NCBI GenBank assembly: GCA_024364805.1
Contig: CM044500.1
Span: 99,077,782 to 99,105,153 of the forward strand
Length of the DNA stretch: 27,372 nucleotides
Source of the DNA: Euprymna scolopes
Lineage: Eukaryota > Mollusca > Cephalopoda > Sepiida > Sepiolidae
Direction of reading: 5' to 3'
The position numbers and the translations under genes are program-made. Each line of letters starts with the position of its first letter. The first letter of the stretch is position 1. Below are positions 1-9,864 of this stretch, in pieces. Below the pieces are notes generated by a model. It ran no database searches. It was not told the DNA's origin and saw only the letters and a list, made by a program, of their open reading frames with translations.

Positions 1-608
1 CAGTCAATGAAAAACAAATTCAGATTTTGGTGCAATCAACAATCGAAATGCACCCTGATCCCAGCAAGGTGAAAGAAATAAAGATGTTACCCAGTCCATT
101 GAACATCACTGACTTGACACCTTTTATCTCGCACCTGTCAGGTTTCACAGCATCATTGAGAGATCTCCTAAAAAAAAAGATGCGGCGTACCAGCGAACAG
201 AAAATCATTTAAAATCCCTCCAGCAAATCAAGGATTTGATTGGCAAGGATGTTATTGTCTTAATTTGACCCTGCAAAACAAACTGTCATCTAAGTTGATG
301 CATCAAACAGAGGACAGAGCGCTGCTCTCCTCCAAGAAGAAAAATCCGTACTGTTTGCATCGAAATCTTTAACAGAGACTGAACAGCATTATGTCAACAT
401 AGAATGAGAGCTCTTTGCCATTGTTTTGGCACGTGAGCGCTTTCAGATCCACATATATGGAAGTGCATTTCAAGTGGAGAGTTATCATAAGCCTCTGAAA
501 ATTATCAACTTAAAAAAATCTAGTTGCAGGTTCGCTGCGCTTCCAACACATGCTATTATATTTGCAAGGAAATGATATGATAATTGTATATCGCCCTGGT
601 TAAATCCG
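1..608 (+). mobile_element. Ty3/Gypsy LTR-retrotransposon fossil: end of RT and RNase H
   Basis: The plus-strand reading starts in the connection region after the reverse transcriptase palm and runs into an RNase H domain, ending near the typical 'IVYRPG'-like boundary at about 600. The DAS-type RNase H start lies near 295, and the 'SLTETEQ' and 'HKPL' segments typical of Gypsy RNase H lie near 370 and 490. No integrase, gag or LTR was recognised downstream. The copy is broken, with several breaks, and is probably old. The left end is cut by the window edge. Family assignment rests on recognised motifs, not on a database search. Confidence 0.75.
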
Positions 609-3378
609 AGAGTGTATTTTGTTTAATTTCAACCTGAAACCTAGCAATAAATGAAGATCCCCCACTATGCAAACTGAACAACGTTATTATAAGAGGTTGG
701 CCCAGCAAGTTCTAAGGTACACCCAAATGAAATTCCTTAAGAACCCACCAAAATTGTACACCCAGTGAAGAGACAACCAACACACAAAAGCAACAATCAC
801 ATCTTAAAGAAGCACCAGTCAGCATACCAGATACAAGCACTTACAACAACCATACAATAGATCAAACAACCATCTGGTTCCTTGAATTTGAATAAACACC
901 TCAACTGTTTTTCAAGTGATTCCTTAATCCTTGTACAGTTCATAGACTGAAACAATATATGTTTCGCAGTGTCCATTTGGGTTCCTTCACAATACAGGAA
1001 TGTCTGAAATCATCGTTGCTCCTTTTCGGTCCTTTTCGGTGTGAGTTGATTTGGGGGCACATTATGTGGGTTGATATGCCACAGATTCATATTATAACTT
1101 GACAAGACAATGCCTTTTTTTAACCACTGACTAATACATAGAATAATTCTTTGAAAATATTTTTGTCATGCGTGGCTTTCATTTTTCCTATTAATATTGT
1201 TCTATTCTACCTTCCTTGAATTACCCACTTTCGTTATAATTTTCCTTTTTTTTTCTTTTGCAAGGGAAAGAGAGAGTACAAAAGAGGGAGAGATAGATAG
1301 GGCGCGAGAGAGAAATGGGTGAGGGTTTCTCTGTCTTGACTGTTTCTACTATTGCAATAGTTCATCAGCGAATGTAGGAGTGGGGTATCAACTTACTGTC
1401 TGGTAACTCTAAAGAGTGGGAATCGCCTGACCCTCTCTGCATTATGGCCCCTTTATGATTTTCTATCATAATATACAAAGACAAGAATGGAAATAAATAA
1501 AATATTGAGAACATAGAAGAATCATCAGATAGCAAGTGCTACATAAAACTTTATGAATGTAAAATTGCAAAAAAGTTTCTTTCAATCATTCACAGTACAA
1601 GAAATAATTATTTCTGAATCCCAGCACATGCTATGGAACCCAAACACACAAATTTTTCTTTCTCTTTTGTCTGCATGATGTAATATGATCTAGAAACTTT
1701 TGGATAAAAGATTCTTAGACGTGCAACACACACATAACAAGAAACTTTCACACTTGCTTCCCAACTCCCTACATAGTCTCCTGAAAATTTGATCCCAAAT
1801 AGTAGCTCCTTACGAATTAGTGTCACTGTGCCATGTTTAGGGTGAAAAAACAGTAAAAAAATAAATTTATAAAAATAGAAATTTAAAGAAACATCTACTA
1901 ACAACAACTGTAAACATACACTGCTTACTGAATAGGTATACACAGTTCATGCGTGCCTTATCTAAGTTGCAAAATAGGCTTACTAATATATACACATACA
2001 TCACCATACCTATCTTATTCACATACATGTAAATGTGTGTGTCACCAGCTAAAACAAACATGTATCCTTAATTTCTATTTAAAGACAAATAAAATTTTCC
2101 TGAAACATTCCTTGGATTTTTTAAACTTTTTTTTTTAACTCTTATTCTTCAAAAACTCTTTATTTTTCATTGTTTTAAAAAGTTGTAAATAAAAATAAAT
2201 TTTGTATGGATAGACTTTGTCTCTTTTGATAATGTCCTATCCCAAAAGTTGCTTTAGTCATGTGGTTACGGATATAAAAGTAATGATGTTGCGAGTTGCA
2301 TTTCAATGAAAAGAGAAAAGGAACAAAGATTTGGAGGAGGACATGAACACGGGTGTGACGTGTATAAAAGAGAAGTATATTTTTTTATTTTGGGACAGGA
2401 AGAGGAAGCGGGGAGTAAAAAGGGATTGTAGGATTACAACGTAAAAGGGTGGTAACCATAAAAGAGTTACATAAAGAGTTATCGTACTTACTTTTAACAT
2501 GATTCAAATGTCTATTGTCCTGCATTTTTTTTTAATAACTTGTTTGACAAAACCCTTTCTCTCTTTTTTACCTTTTTAGTTTTATCATCAAAATGACAAC
2601 ATTTGCTTGTCCATTGTTCCTATTTTATCCAGATTAATTTTTGGACATACAGTCGTCTTGTAGTAGTGATGGACTACATTCTTCTCACTAGCAGACTAGT
2701 TTTGTCAGGTTGCCTTTGAGGCACAATCTGCTCAGTTGTTACCACATGTTCATATCAGTTATGTGCAATGTGCCATTGCACTTATCAGTAAGACCGACTT
2801 TTCACATCTCCGTGCATTAGAGAGTTTTGATATATGTTAAAGAAAATAAATCCAGTTATATTTTTAAAAGTATGTTTTTTATTTCTATTTTGTTTACCTA
2901 TTTGATTCATTTGACTACAATTACATACTAGATGAACAATCTTTTAATGATTCGCTACTTATCAAAGTCAAAACCACTCGAGGATCAGGATTAATGAAAT
3001 GGATGTATTCTCGGTTTTAATGATGGAGAAGATTATTGGAGGAATGTTTAATGGAATAAACAAAGCTGGTTTACTTATATAGACGGTTTATGACCAAGTT
3101 ACTACAGTCGAACTATTCCATGATAATGTATTCCATAGATGGTAAGTTCTCGGAAAGAAACTCTGTTCATGGAAGTTCCAACTGGCACTAGACATACTGT
3201 AGAAAGAAAGGAAAGTTCTTTTCAGTTGTGGTAATAAGAAAAGTTCTTTCTGTGAGTCTATATATATTAAAGGCACAGTTTCTGGCCATTCACTTTGATG
3301 TCTGTAGTTATGCCATTATTGTTATTTATTATAGTTTTTTTTTTCAGCATTGATCTGCATGCCATATATTTAAACATT
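609..3378. other. AT-rich unassigned DNA
   Basis: No gene or recognised element is supported here. Visible structure is limited to a 10-bp tandem duplication at about 1020-1040, a purine-rich GA tract at about 1262-1320, and many A/T homopolymer runs. Open frames in this stretch are short and rich in F, L, Y, K and I, as expected from AT-rich non-coding sequence. Confidence 0.5.
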
Positions 3379-3939
3379 TCAATACAAAATAAATTGAAAC
3401 TTCAATAACAAATAATTTTGAAAGAAAAAACTTTTTAATACAAGCTTTTTTATTGAGGAAAATTGAAGAAAACTTGTTTCTGCTTTATAATTCATTTTAA
3501 TGATTAATATCAAACGTGTTTTCTTCATTGCTAGAAAGCAAGAATATATTAAATTAGATTCTGTTTTTAAACACACATTTTGTTTGCTATGTTGCTTAGC
3601 ACAAAGATATAAATCTATAATAGACTTCATTAATATTATATAGGTGATTAACATATGTGACTCCAACAGTTGAAGGTGTAGCGATATGCCAGAGACATTA
3701 AAATGGATGGATAAGGAACGTTTCAAGTTGCACATACATTTGCTGTATACACCCATGCAAATTCTGTGGGCATAAAAAATAAACTCTGCCTTTTCACATG
3801 GATATAGTACACTTTTTAACCAATCAGTGCTCCAAGAAAAACTTTTATAAAATCTTTTTCCAACAGCCTCCTCACCAAATACAAGCCAATGCAGGATGCA
3901 GTAAGCAACTCGCTGGCTGACTCTGTCAAGGTTCAACAT
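3379..3939 (-). CDS. Unrecognised 186-codon ORF, possibly chance
   Basis: This is the longest ATG-started frame in the window that I cannot attach to a transposon. The frame is open from an in-frame TGA near 3970 to the stop at 3379. The N-terminal third (about residues 1-75) has mixed composition with C, W, H and R. The C-terminal half is dominated by L, I, K, F and S, as expected from translated AT-rich DNA. I recognise no domain, signal peptide or motif. The start context is weak, with T at -3. An opening this long is uncommon at this AT content, so it is recorded, but there is no neighbour or family evidence that it is expressed. It could be a transposon remnant, a non-coding stretch, or part of an exon. 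Confidence 0.15.
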   Translation of the reverse strand: MLNLDRVSQRVAYCILHWLVFGEEAVGKRFYKSFSWSTDWLKSVLYPCEKAEFIFYAHRICMGVYSKCMCNLKRSLSIHFNVSGISLHLQLLESHMLITYIILMKSIIDLYLCAKQHSKQNVCLKTESNLIYSCFLAMKKTRLILIIKMNYKAETSFLQFSSIKKLVLKSFFFQNYLLLKFQFILY

Positions 3940-5364
3940 AAAACCACCGACATAACTTCGAGCGCATCATACATCTAAATTCTCAACATGGAAGTACAAT
4001 ATCAACGAGAATTAATATTTTCCTATTTTGCTTCTTTTTGTCTCTCATATTAACGTTTGAATTTCACTGGATGAACAACACAAAAAATGACCTTGTGTCA
4101 CATCAGACATGTATGGAGTAAAATTATCACATTACTGGAACTCACTACATGATTGCCTCAATCGAAGAAGGATTTCTCTTTTCTCCTTTTTGCTATAGTG
4201 TTTTAACTCCAGTTTTATCACACTCTAATTAAAAGAAAACTACATAAAGTCCTCGCGCACATAGTTCTGCACATTTATTTCTAGAGCACTCTTTACGAGA
4301 AAATTTCCACGTGTTGCTAAATAATGGACGGTTTAATCTTTCGCCCGCGTGTTGAATTAACACACGCATATCAAAATACAACAACAAAACAAAATGATTT
4401 ATTGTTAAATAAAATTTCATTATAAATGTTAAAATCTGTTTTCGCCATTATGCTGCATCTGACACCTTTTAATGGTTTTGTTTACGTCGAGGAACTAGAA
4501 AAACGTTATCACATGTATCCTCGTAACATTGGTGCCACTCTCCATTAATCTAGTCCCTTGTTGCAACAACGGAAACCGTGTTACTGAAATATCACAAGAG
4601 AATTGGGAGATGCAATCTTTTTTTGCAAACAGACAGCAAAGAGGCGCAAAGAGCCAATCTGAACTCTCTTCACCCAAGAAATATAGAATATAATCTAGCG
4701 AAACTCATAGTTCACACCAGGAAAATTGGTATTCTCAAAATCAGACAAGTAAACCATTTAAATTCTAGTCCATCTTATGTATTTCGTCCTACAGAAAAGG
4801 AGTTTACTTACATGTGTTTGAACAATGATGAGGGTGTCACCATGTTGGACTGTGAGTGTTGGAAATGGGCCAGCCGAATTTAAAACATCAGAATTATTAT
4901 TTAAAACAGCAGAATTATTATTTAAAACATCAGAATTATTATAGTTCGACAAACTTTTCCTGTTAATTTGGGTTGTGAGAACTTTGACAAAAATTTACTT
5001 CATTGGTCACGTTGCTCTGAAAATTTCTTTTGCATAAAATTTAATTTGCAGAATGTTCCGCACAAGATGAGATTGAATTATTTTAAGAGAATATTGATTG
5101 AAACGTTGTCGATATTTGCCTTTGATAAGCAAATTGTGAGGGCACTTTTAAGTTGTATTATATACTGTGTAATTACTCATGGTACTAGCAGACTAATAAT
5201 ATATATTGCTGCTATTAATAGCAAATTAATATAATTTTATGTTATTTGAAGTATAGACATTATCATTCATACACAATTTTGAACATTTCTATACATTGCT
5301 TTAACACCTCTAACACCAACAACTCGCTTGCACCTAATTTACATAAAACTCATCATATATTTTT
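3940..5364. other. Unassigned AT-rich DNA
   Basis: No supported gene. Two frames (4578-4883 plus and 4968-5234 plus) are open but show no recognisable domain. The only clear structure is the short 21-bp tandem array at 4879-4941. Confidence 0.45.
4879..4941. repeat. 21-bp tandem repeat, 3 copies
   Basis: Three head-to-tail copies of a 21-base unit (tttaaaacatcagaattatta) start at 4879, 4900 and 4921. The middle copy differs by one base (c-a-g-c in place of c-a-t-c). Because 21 is a multiple of three, the minus-strand frame shows a repeated NNNS(D/A)VL heptapeptide, but nothing indicates that it is translated. Confidence 0.9.
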
Positions 5365-5560
5365 GGCATGCTGACATGTTGAATGGCTTTTAGCAGTTGA
5401 CTCCCAAACTAAGTTATCTCTGGCTAGATCTTTATTCATCCCTTTTTCTTTGAAATCCATTCTTATTAATTCCTCACATGTTTTCTTTGGCCAACTGACA
5501 ATTCTACCTCAACTGTTCTACACCTACTAACCGAAGCACTCTCACCCATTCTTTCAAGGT
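5365..5560 (-). pseudogene. LINE ORF2 C-terminal relic
   Basis: On the minus strand a 24-residue run containing 'IRMDFKEKGMNKDLARD' lies at about 5399-5470. It matches the extreme C-terminal pattern of RTE/CR1-like LINE proteins, in which a basic GRPRKTW-like segment precedes 'DLKEKGL..eDA.DR..WR'. Just upstream, in another frame (about 5470-5560), is 'LERMGES' followed by a V-x-V-E-L-S segment, equivalent to the 'GHV.RM.E..' region of the same proteins. At least one frameshift and stops separate the two. Weak coding-like sequence may extend to about 5890 but I cannot place it in the RT. This is a decayed 3' fragment; the LINE clade is uncertain. Confidence 0.5.
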
Positions 5561-6856
5561 CACTAAAACAATGCAATATTTTGCTGTGCTCACATTTTTC
5601 TATACTGTCCAGATTTAATTTTCCTCTGATCTAAGCTTTAACATTTCAGCACACATCTATCATGTCATTTTCACATTATTACACTCAATAAGTAACATAT
5701 AACCTGATTTGATTTGTCGGCTCTGTGATGATTGCACCCTTCAGCATTTCTACAACAACATTTGAGTTTTACTCTTCATTATCTTACAGCTTCGCATTCC
5801 TTTCTCAATTATTATAGCTCGACCAAATACTTCCTCTACAAATTGGAGATTTTCTTGGTCTCATGAATTTCAGTAATTTAACAATCCCTTATTAAAGCAT
5901 CTTCGAGCTAGCTTCCATTATTGGTGACAAAAAATATAACAAAGGAGGTCTCCAGAGCACTGGCAAAACAATCCTTTGTTGGCAAAGCAGACTTGAATGC
6001 GCCCGGTGAAAATATAATGTTGTGGTTGGGGTCTACAATATAATGTTATGGTGTAAGCTGATCTACCCACTTCAGGAATAAATGGAATAACCCAAACACA
6101 ATAAATACAGTTATGACTCGATATCTCTAAGTTACTAGCTCCATTCATTTGGAGTTCAGTGCCGATAATGGACACAGGCCAGTTGAAGGTTCAATCTCAA
6201 TAATCAGTTCGGTAGAAGCCTTTATCTGTTTGACTGAAGTGTTCATTCTGTTTGACTGAAGTGTTCATTCTGTGTAGGAGGCCCACCATCCTAAACCTTG
6301 GCAGAGAATTGAAAATGAAGAACATCAATATAATAGTAATTGAAGTCCCTCCCCCACAAAAAAGTCTGGGAGATATTGAAAGAAAGGGAAGACTGAGACC
6401 ATGCAACGGTCGTTAATAATTAAAACAGTCGAAATTTTAAAGAAAATCCTTAAATGCCGAAACCAATCTACATGAATTGTGAAAGCTAATCAGCCACATA
6501 GAGTTGCAAAAGAAATGAAACTACGAACAATGGAAACAAAACCAACACACCTGAAGCCAATGTGCTTTTTTAACACCAACAGAAGAGCTGCTACTGCTGC
6601 ATTAGTAAACAAAATCGTGTACAAACAGCGATGGACCTGTGACAATGGCAAAATCAGTGCAGAAATTACAATGGGGAATGCCCAAATAAATGGGGACCGA
6701 CGTTCTGCCCTGCATTTCATAACCATGTCAGAGATATGGCCACTTCATCTCTGTTCAGATAGCTAGACGACGAGAATAGATAATGAAAAACAAACCAGTC
6801 GACGATGAACTGCATTGAAGACAACAAAACTCGACCAATGGCGTTGACATCATGGA
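5561..6856. other. Unassigned DNA between LINE relic and Gypsy fossil
   Basis: No supported gene. Short frames at 5918-6175 (minus), 6197-6406 (minus) and 6479-6766 (plus) carry no recognised domain. The last lies directly before a Gypsy RT fossil and could belong to the same insertion, but I cannot show it. Confidence 0.4.
6226..6269. repeat. 22-bp perfect tandem duplication
   Basis: A 22-base unit beginning ctgtttgactgaag occurs at 6226-6247 and again at 6248-6269 without mismatch, which suggests a recent local duplication. Confidence 0.9.
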
Positions 6857-7350
6857 ATGAACAACCTTCCTTGTTTTAGTTATCAAACTTTCACCACCAT
6901 TAACATTTTGTTTGAAGCAGATTTCATCTGCTTAAGACTAACACCCCACCCCCAGCCTACAAAAACTGTGATATCTGGATTTGGTATCAAAGAAACCATT
7001 TTAGTTCTAGGTCAATCTAGTACTCTACTAGAGTTTATGGGCATCTCTTGGCAAGCTGACATAAACATAATAAACCCAAAAAAACCTACATTGGCTGGGA
7101 AACTTAAAAAAGCAGAATAATCGACTCCAGTGATATTTCCTATTGTAGTTGTGCCAACAAATGACCAAAATAAAATCAGAGTTTGCATTGACAATTTGAA
7201 TCCTACTCTCACACTCAAAGAGTTGAAAGCTATTCTATCAGGAACCAACATTTTCAGTAAATTAGACCTCAGTCAGGGTTATAACCAGTTGGAACTAGAC
7301 GAAAAATCCCGTACATAACCATATTTGCAACACACCTAGGTCTGTACAGG
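6857..7350 (+). mobile_element. Ty3/Gypsy reverse-transcriptase fossil
   Basis: The plus strand carries the N-terminal half of a Ty3/Gypsy reverse transcriptase. A 'PIVVV' finger strand is followed by a 'KIRVCID' segment, and then by the 'FSKLDLSQGY' palm motif at about 7251-7280. The reading fades at about 7350. The region before 7100 may be the protease-RT linker. No LTR, RNase H or integrase is attached. The fragment is short, broken and probably old. It need not be part of the same insertion as the RNase H fossil at the start of the window. Confidence 0.7.
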
Positions 7351-7489
7351 TAAATTGCAGATATCTGCACTATCGTATGTCGCATTACTACATCAAATAG
7401 GTCCTTGGAGTTTGATTTAGTCAGCCTATTCCTATCAGGGACTCTAAAAAATAAGATCCCTGTTCACTTTTTCAGCCTTTATAGCTAAA

Positions 7490-8030
7490 TAAAGTGGATT
7501 TCCTAGACAAACCCCTAGATCTAGTAAATAAGATACATGAAGATTTCTATAAATCCAATGAGACCATAAGATATATAAATAAAGAATCCTGCCATCCTTC
7601 TACAAGAATCAAATACATGGTCGCCAACATTAGTAAAAGAATCTCAAGCCATTCCTCAAATACTGAAATTTTTTGGAAAAAGCAGCACCATATTATAACA
7701 AAGCACTCCACAAAAGTGGCTTCACAGAAAATATTTCAAACCAGTCAGCCCAGAACTAAAAAAACTAAAAACAGACACAACAGGAAGTAGAATATTATTT
7801 GGTTCTCAACCTCCCCTCCTCTCCCTCAACACAAAGACATGAGTAGGACATATATTCCTAAATCTACAAGACAAGAACTCACCACAGCATAAGCTGTTTG
7901 ATAGGCATACAATGAAAATAAGCTATTCCACCACCCCATCAATAAAAACTATCATCTCAAGGGAACCAAAGGAAAAAAAAAAACGCTGGCTGCTTTTGCA
8001 GATCCAAAGATAAAAGGTAAAATCCCTCAT
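7490..8030 (+). pseudogene. Penelope-like (Naiad/Chlamys-type) retroelement, C-terminal fragment
   Basis: The plus-strand frame beginning at 7494 encodes 'VDFLD..LDL', then 'YINKESCHPST', 'ISKRISSHSSN.EIF' and, further on, a 'NIIWF' segment (about 7785-7800). This ordered set is characteristic of the region after the RT core in a widespread invertebrate retroelement protein ('FLDVTLNL', 'YINK.S.HPP.IIK', 'NISKRIS.LSSNEEIF', 'RNIIWFNPP'). Downstream (about 7820-7960) a weaker continuation resembles 'GK.FL.L.DKHFP.HH...', 'K.SYS..P..K.II'. The expected Cys-rich segment and GIY-YIG domain are not visible. The fragment carries stops and at least one frame change, so it is dead. I assign the PLE lineage from memory of the motif order; the exact clade is uncertain. 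A Gypsy fossil lies immediately upstream. Confidence 0.6.
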
Positions 8031-8343
8031 ATACGAGGTGGCGATCATAAACCAAGCCAATGGCATGTCAGAAACTACCATAAGCATGACCCAAGGAAAA
8101 TTCAACTGAAGGTTTTATGCACACGAAAGCTCTTTTAGAACAAAAAGAATAATCAAGACAGCCTTAGTAATCTGAGTGTGGTAATTAAAAGGACAAAGGA
8201 ACACTGCTCAGCATAAAATGGAGAATGCCATCATACTCTCCAACTATGATGCAGTACTCCATTTATGTTGGACAATATCATAAAGACCATAAATGACCTC
8301 AATATCAACTGTTTAAATGTGCATAGTGAGAACTTAAAGGTAT
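8031..8343. other. Unassigned, possibly decayed PLE 3' region
   Basis: This stretch follows the PLE C-terminal fragment in the same orientation and may be its degraded tail, but no motif is clear. It ends abruptly at 8344, where a sequence also present at 11918 begins. Confidence 0.35.
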
Positions 8344-8478
8344 TTAAATTTAATATTTTTTTTAATCGTATTTTCCTCGATTTAGCTCTGTTGAGTGTGG
8401 AACGAAACCTGGTTAGCTAACCTTTAGTTTCATTTTTTATTTTTTAAATCATCATCTTGATTAGTCTGTATTTAGCCA

Positions 8479-8483
<5 letters not shown>
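8344..8483 (+). repeat. PLE 3' tail copy (hammerhead-like), plus orientation
   Basis: This segment is nearly the reverse complement of 9692-9812, the 3' tail of the minus-strand PLE. Shared landmarks in order are 'ttttcctcgatttagctctg', 'aacgaaacctggttagctaa', a T-rich stretch and 'gtatttagccatta'. Its first 44 bases (8344-8387) are identical to 11918-11961. It has no RT sequence of its own and ends in the (TA)n tract. It is therefore an extra tail, inverted relative to the neighbouring element. This kind of terminal repetition is common in PLE insertions. Confidence 0.7.
8382..8420 (+). ncRNA. Hammerhead-ribozyme-like motif, type I (degenerate)
   Basis: As RNA the segment reads in hammerhead order. 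Stem I 5' strand UUAGCU (8382-8387) is followed by core CUGUUGA (8388-8394), a short stem/loop II GUGUGGAAC (8395-8403) and GAAA (8404-8407). Then come a very short palindromic stem III CCUGG (8408-8412), UU (8413-8414) and stem I 3' strand AGCUAA (8415-8420). Stem I pairs perfectly over 6 bp and abuts both core boundaries exactly. The expected cleavage would follow 8414. The canonical core is CUGAUGA, so position A6 is U here, and stem II is only about 2 bp; activity is doubtful. Hammerheads with weak stem III are known in PLE terminal repeats, which fits the location. Confidence 0.5.

Positions 8484-8531
<48 letters not shown>
8480..8531. repeat. (TA)n microsatellite
   Basis: An uninterrupted TA dinucleotide tract separates the PLE tail copy from the 'ctagca' dispersed repeat that starts at 8532. 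Confidence 0.95.
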
Positions 8532-8533
<2 letters not shown>

Positions 8534-8800
8534 TAGCAGTGCCGCTTGGCTTTGCTCAGGCCCGATGTACTGTCCATAAGGTTATGTGCATATGTATATA
8601 TTAAAAAGTGTGAATATGCAAAGTAGTGCTTTTCTGTATAATAGTCTTCCTTAACTACCATAGAGAAAAGACAGACAAGCACTCCTAATAAACTGGGAAA
8701 ACCGTACAGAAAAATTACATAGGAATATTTAAAAGAAAATATACAATTCTCATCATACAAGCAGAAATTAGAACTTAAGATAATAGATAGCAAACATACT
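8532..8800 (+). repeat. (TA)n-linked 'CTAGCA' dispersed repeat, copy 1
   Basis: The segment begins 'cactagcagtgccgcttggc' directly after a (TA)n tract. It continues with '..ctgtccataaggttatgtgc', 'tatatattaaaaagtgtgaatatg' and 'gcttttctgtataa'. The copy at 12341 shows the same landmarks in the same order. A third, inverted copy ends at 22373. No coding capacity is visible. The right boundary is approximate. It is probably a non-autonomous or 5'-truncated transposon family, but I cannot name it. Confidence 0.6.
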
Positions 8801-8824
8801 TACAAAGAGAAAATAGAATGTATG

Positions 8825-8876
8825 CACACACACACACACACAGACACACACACATACACACACACACACACACACA
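8825..8876. repeat. (CA)n microsatellite, imperfect
   Basis: A CA dinucleotide tract with two interruptions (cagaca and cataca). Confidence 0.95.
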
Positions 8877-9065
8877 TTATAAGAATAAATTAAAGCTTAT
8901 ATATAATAGAATTAAAATGCAAATAAGTTCAGTTAATATAATATAAAAAAATTTCAAAGTAAAAAATCAATGTTAAAATTAAAATAAAAATCTAAAAATA
9001 GAATTATGAACAGATTTTCTCGGAAAAAAACTTCATTAGTAAAGAAATAAAACAATTCAACATAA

Positions 9066-9118
9066 TATATATATATATACATATATATATATATGTATAT
9101 ATATTCAGTAATATTTAG

Positions 9119-9174
<56 letters not shown>
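9066..9174. repeat. (TA)n microsatellites, two blocks
   Basis: An interrupted TA tract at about 9066-9103 and a pure one at about 9119-9174, separated by a short 'attcagtaatatttagct' spacer. Confidence 0.95.
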
Positions 9175-9177
<3 letters not shown>

Positions 9178-9691
9178 GAAATTTTTAAATGTGCATATCT
9201 TTTAGATATATGGGCTTGCGTATACATATAATTATATTTGTATGAAAATATGCTTGGAGAAAATACATATAAAAAAATGAAATAATATAAATATAGGTAT
9301 ATACGCAGTATTGTTATTTAGATTTCATAATAATAAATAAATAAAAACATCTTAAAATAAAATTATTAAATTAATGAATGGATTCTTGAAAAAATGGACC
9401 CCCCCCTCAAAAAAAAGATAAGAAATAAAACGAAGTACTTTAATAAAATATTTAAATACTGAAATGAAATACTATAGACTTATGGATATATTTGTATAAA
9501 CTTTAAAAAATACACGGTGCGACGTACAAAATGTATGTGGGTTATAAGGTTTATTTTGACAAAGTCTCTTTAAAAATCTACCAAAAAGATCAATCAATAT
9601 GAAATTTTCATTATTAAATCAAGAATGAACTTTATAAAGGTGTCATTTTTTTTCATTATAGTCGAAACTTTTTTGGTGGGTACAGAATTTA

Positions 9692-9812
9692 ATAATGGCT
9701 AAATACAAACCAATCAACATATAAAATAAAAATGAAAATAAAGGTTAGCTAACCAGGTTTCGTTCCTCGCTCAACAGAGCTAAATCGAGGAAAATATGAT
9801 TTTTAAAAAAAG
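9692..9812 (-). repeat. 3' tail of the minus-strand PLE
   Basis: Read on the minus strand, this follows the GIY-YIG domain of the PLE at 9855-11925 by a short AT-rich spacer. It carries the same landmarks as 8344-8483, including the hammerhead-like core and the terminal 'tagccatta'. Homology with the other copy stops at about that point, so this is probably the element's 3' terminal repeat. Confidence 0.65.
9745..9783 (-). ncRNA. Hammerhead-ribozyme-like motif, second copy
   Basis: On the minus strand the order is UUAGCU (9783-9778), CUGUUGA (9777-9771), GCGAGGAAC (9770-9762), GAAA (9761-9758), CCUGG (9757-9753), UU (9752-9751), AGCUAA (9750-9745). It differs from the copy at 8382 only inside the stem/loop II segment (two bases). 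All core and stem I positions are kept, including the U in place of A6. Stem II is weaker here because its second pair would be C with A. It is probably inactive or poorly active alone. Confidence 0.48.
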
Positions 9813-9864
9813 TTATGAATATGGTGGGGAAAAAAAACAAACAAAAAAATGAACAATAAACGGG

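Larger units (their letters stand above)
8801..9691. other. AT-rich microsatellite-laden spacer
   Basis: Very AT-rich sequence with a (CA)n and two (TA)n tracts, and no recognisable element or gene. It may be the remainder of the dispersed repeat that starts at 8532. Confidence 0.5.

Noticed and set aside
2640-2840. A more balanced-composition patch considered as a SINE or LTR
   Set aside because: No promoter boxes, terminal motif, second copy in the window or reading frame supports it.
6490-6726. Minus-strand 78-codon frame with a hydrophobic run, considered as a small membrane protein
   Set aside because: There is no family match, an overlapping plus-strand frame of similar length exists, and there is no supporting context.
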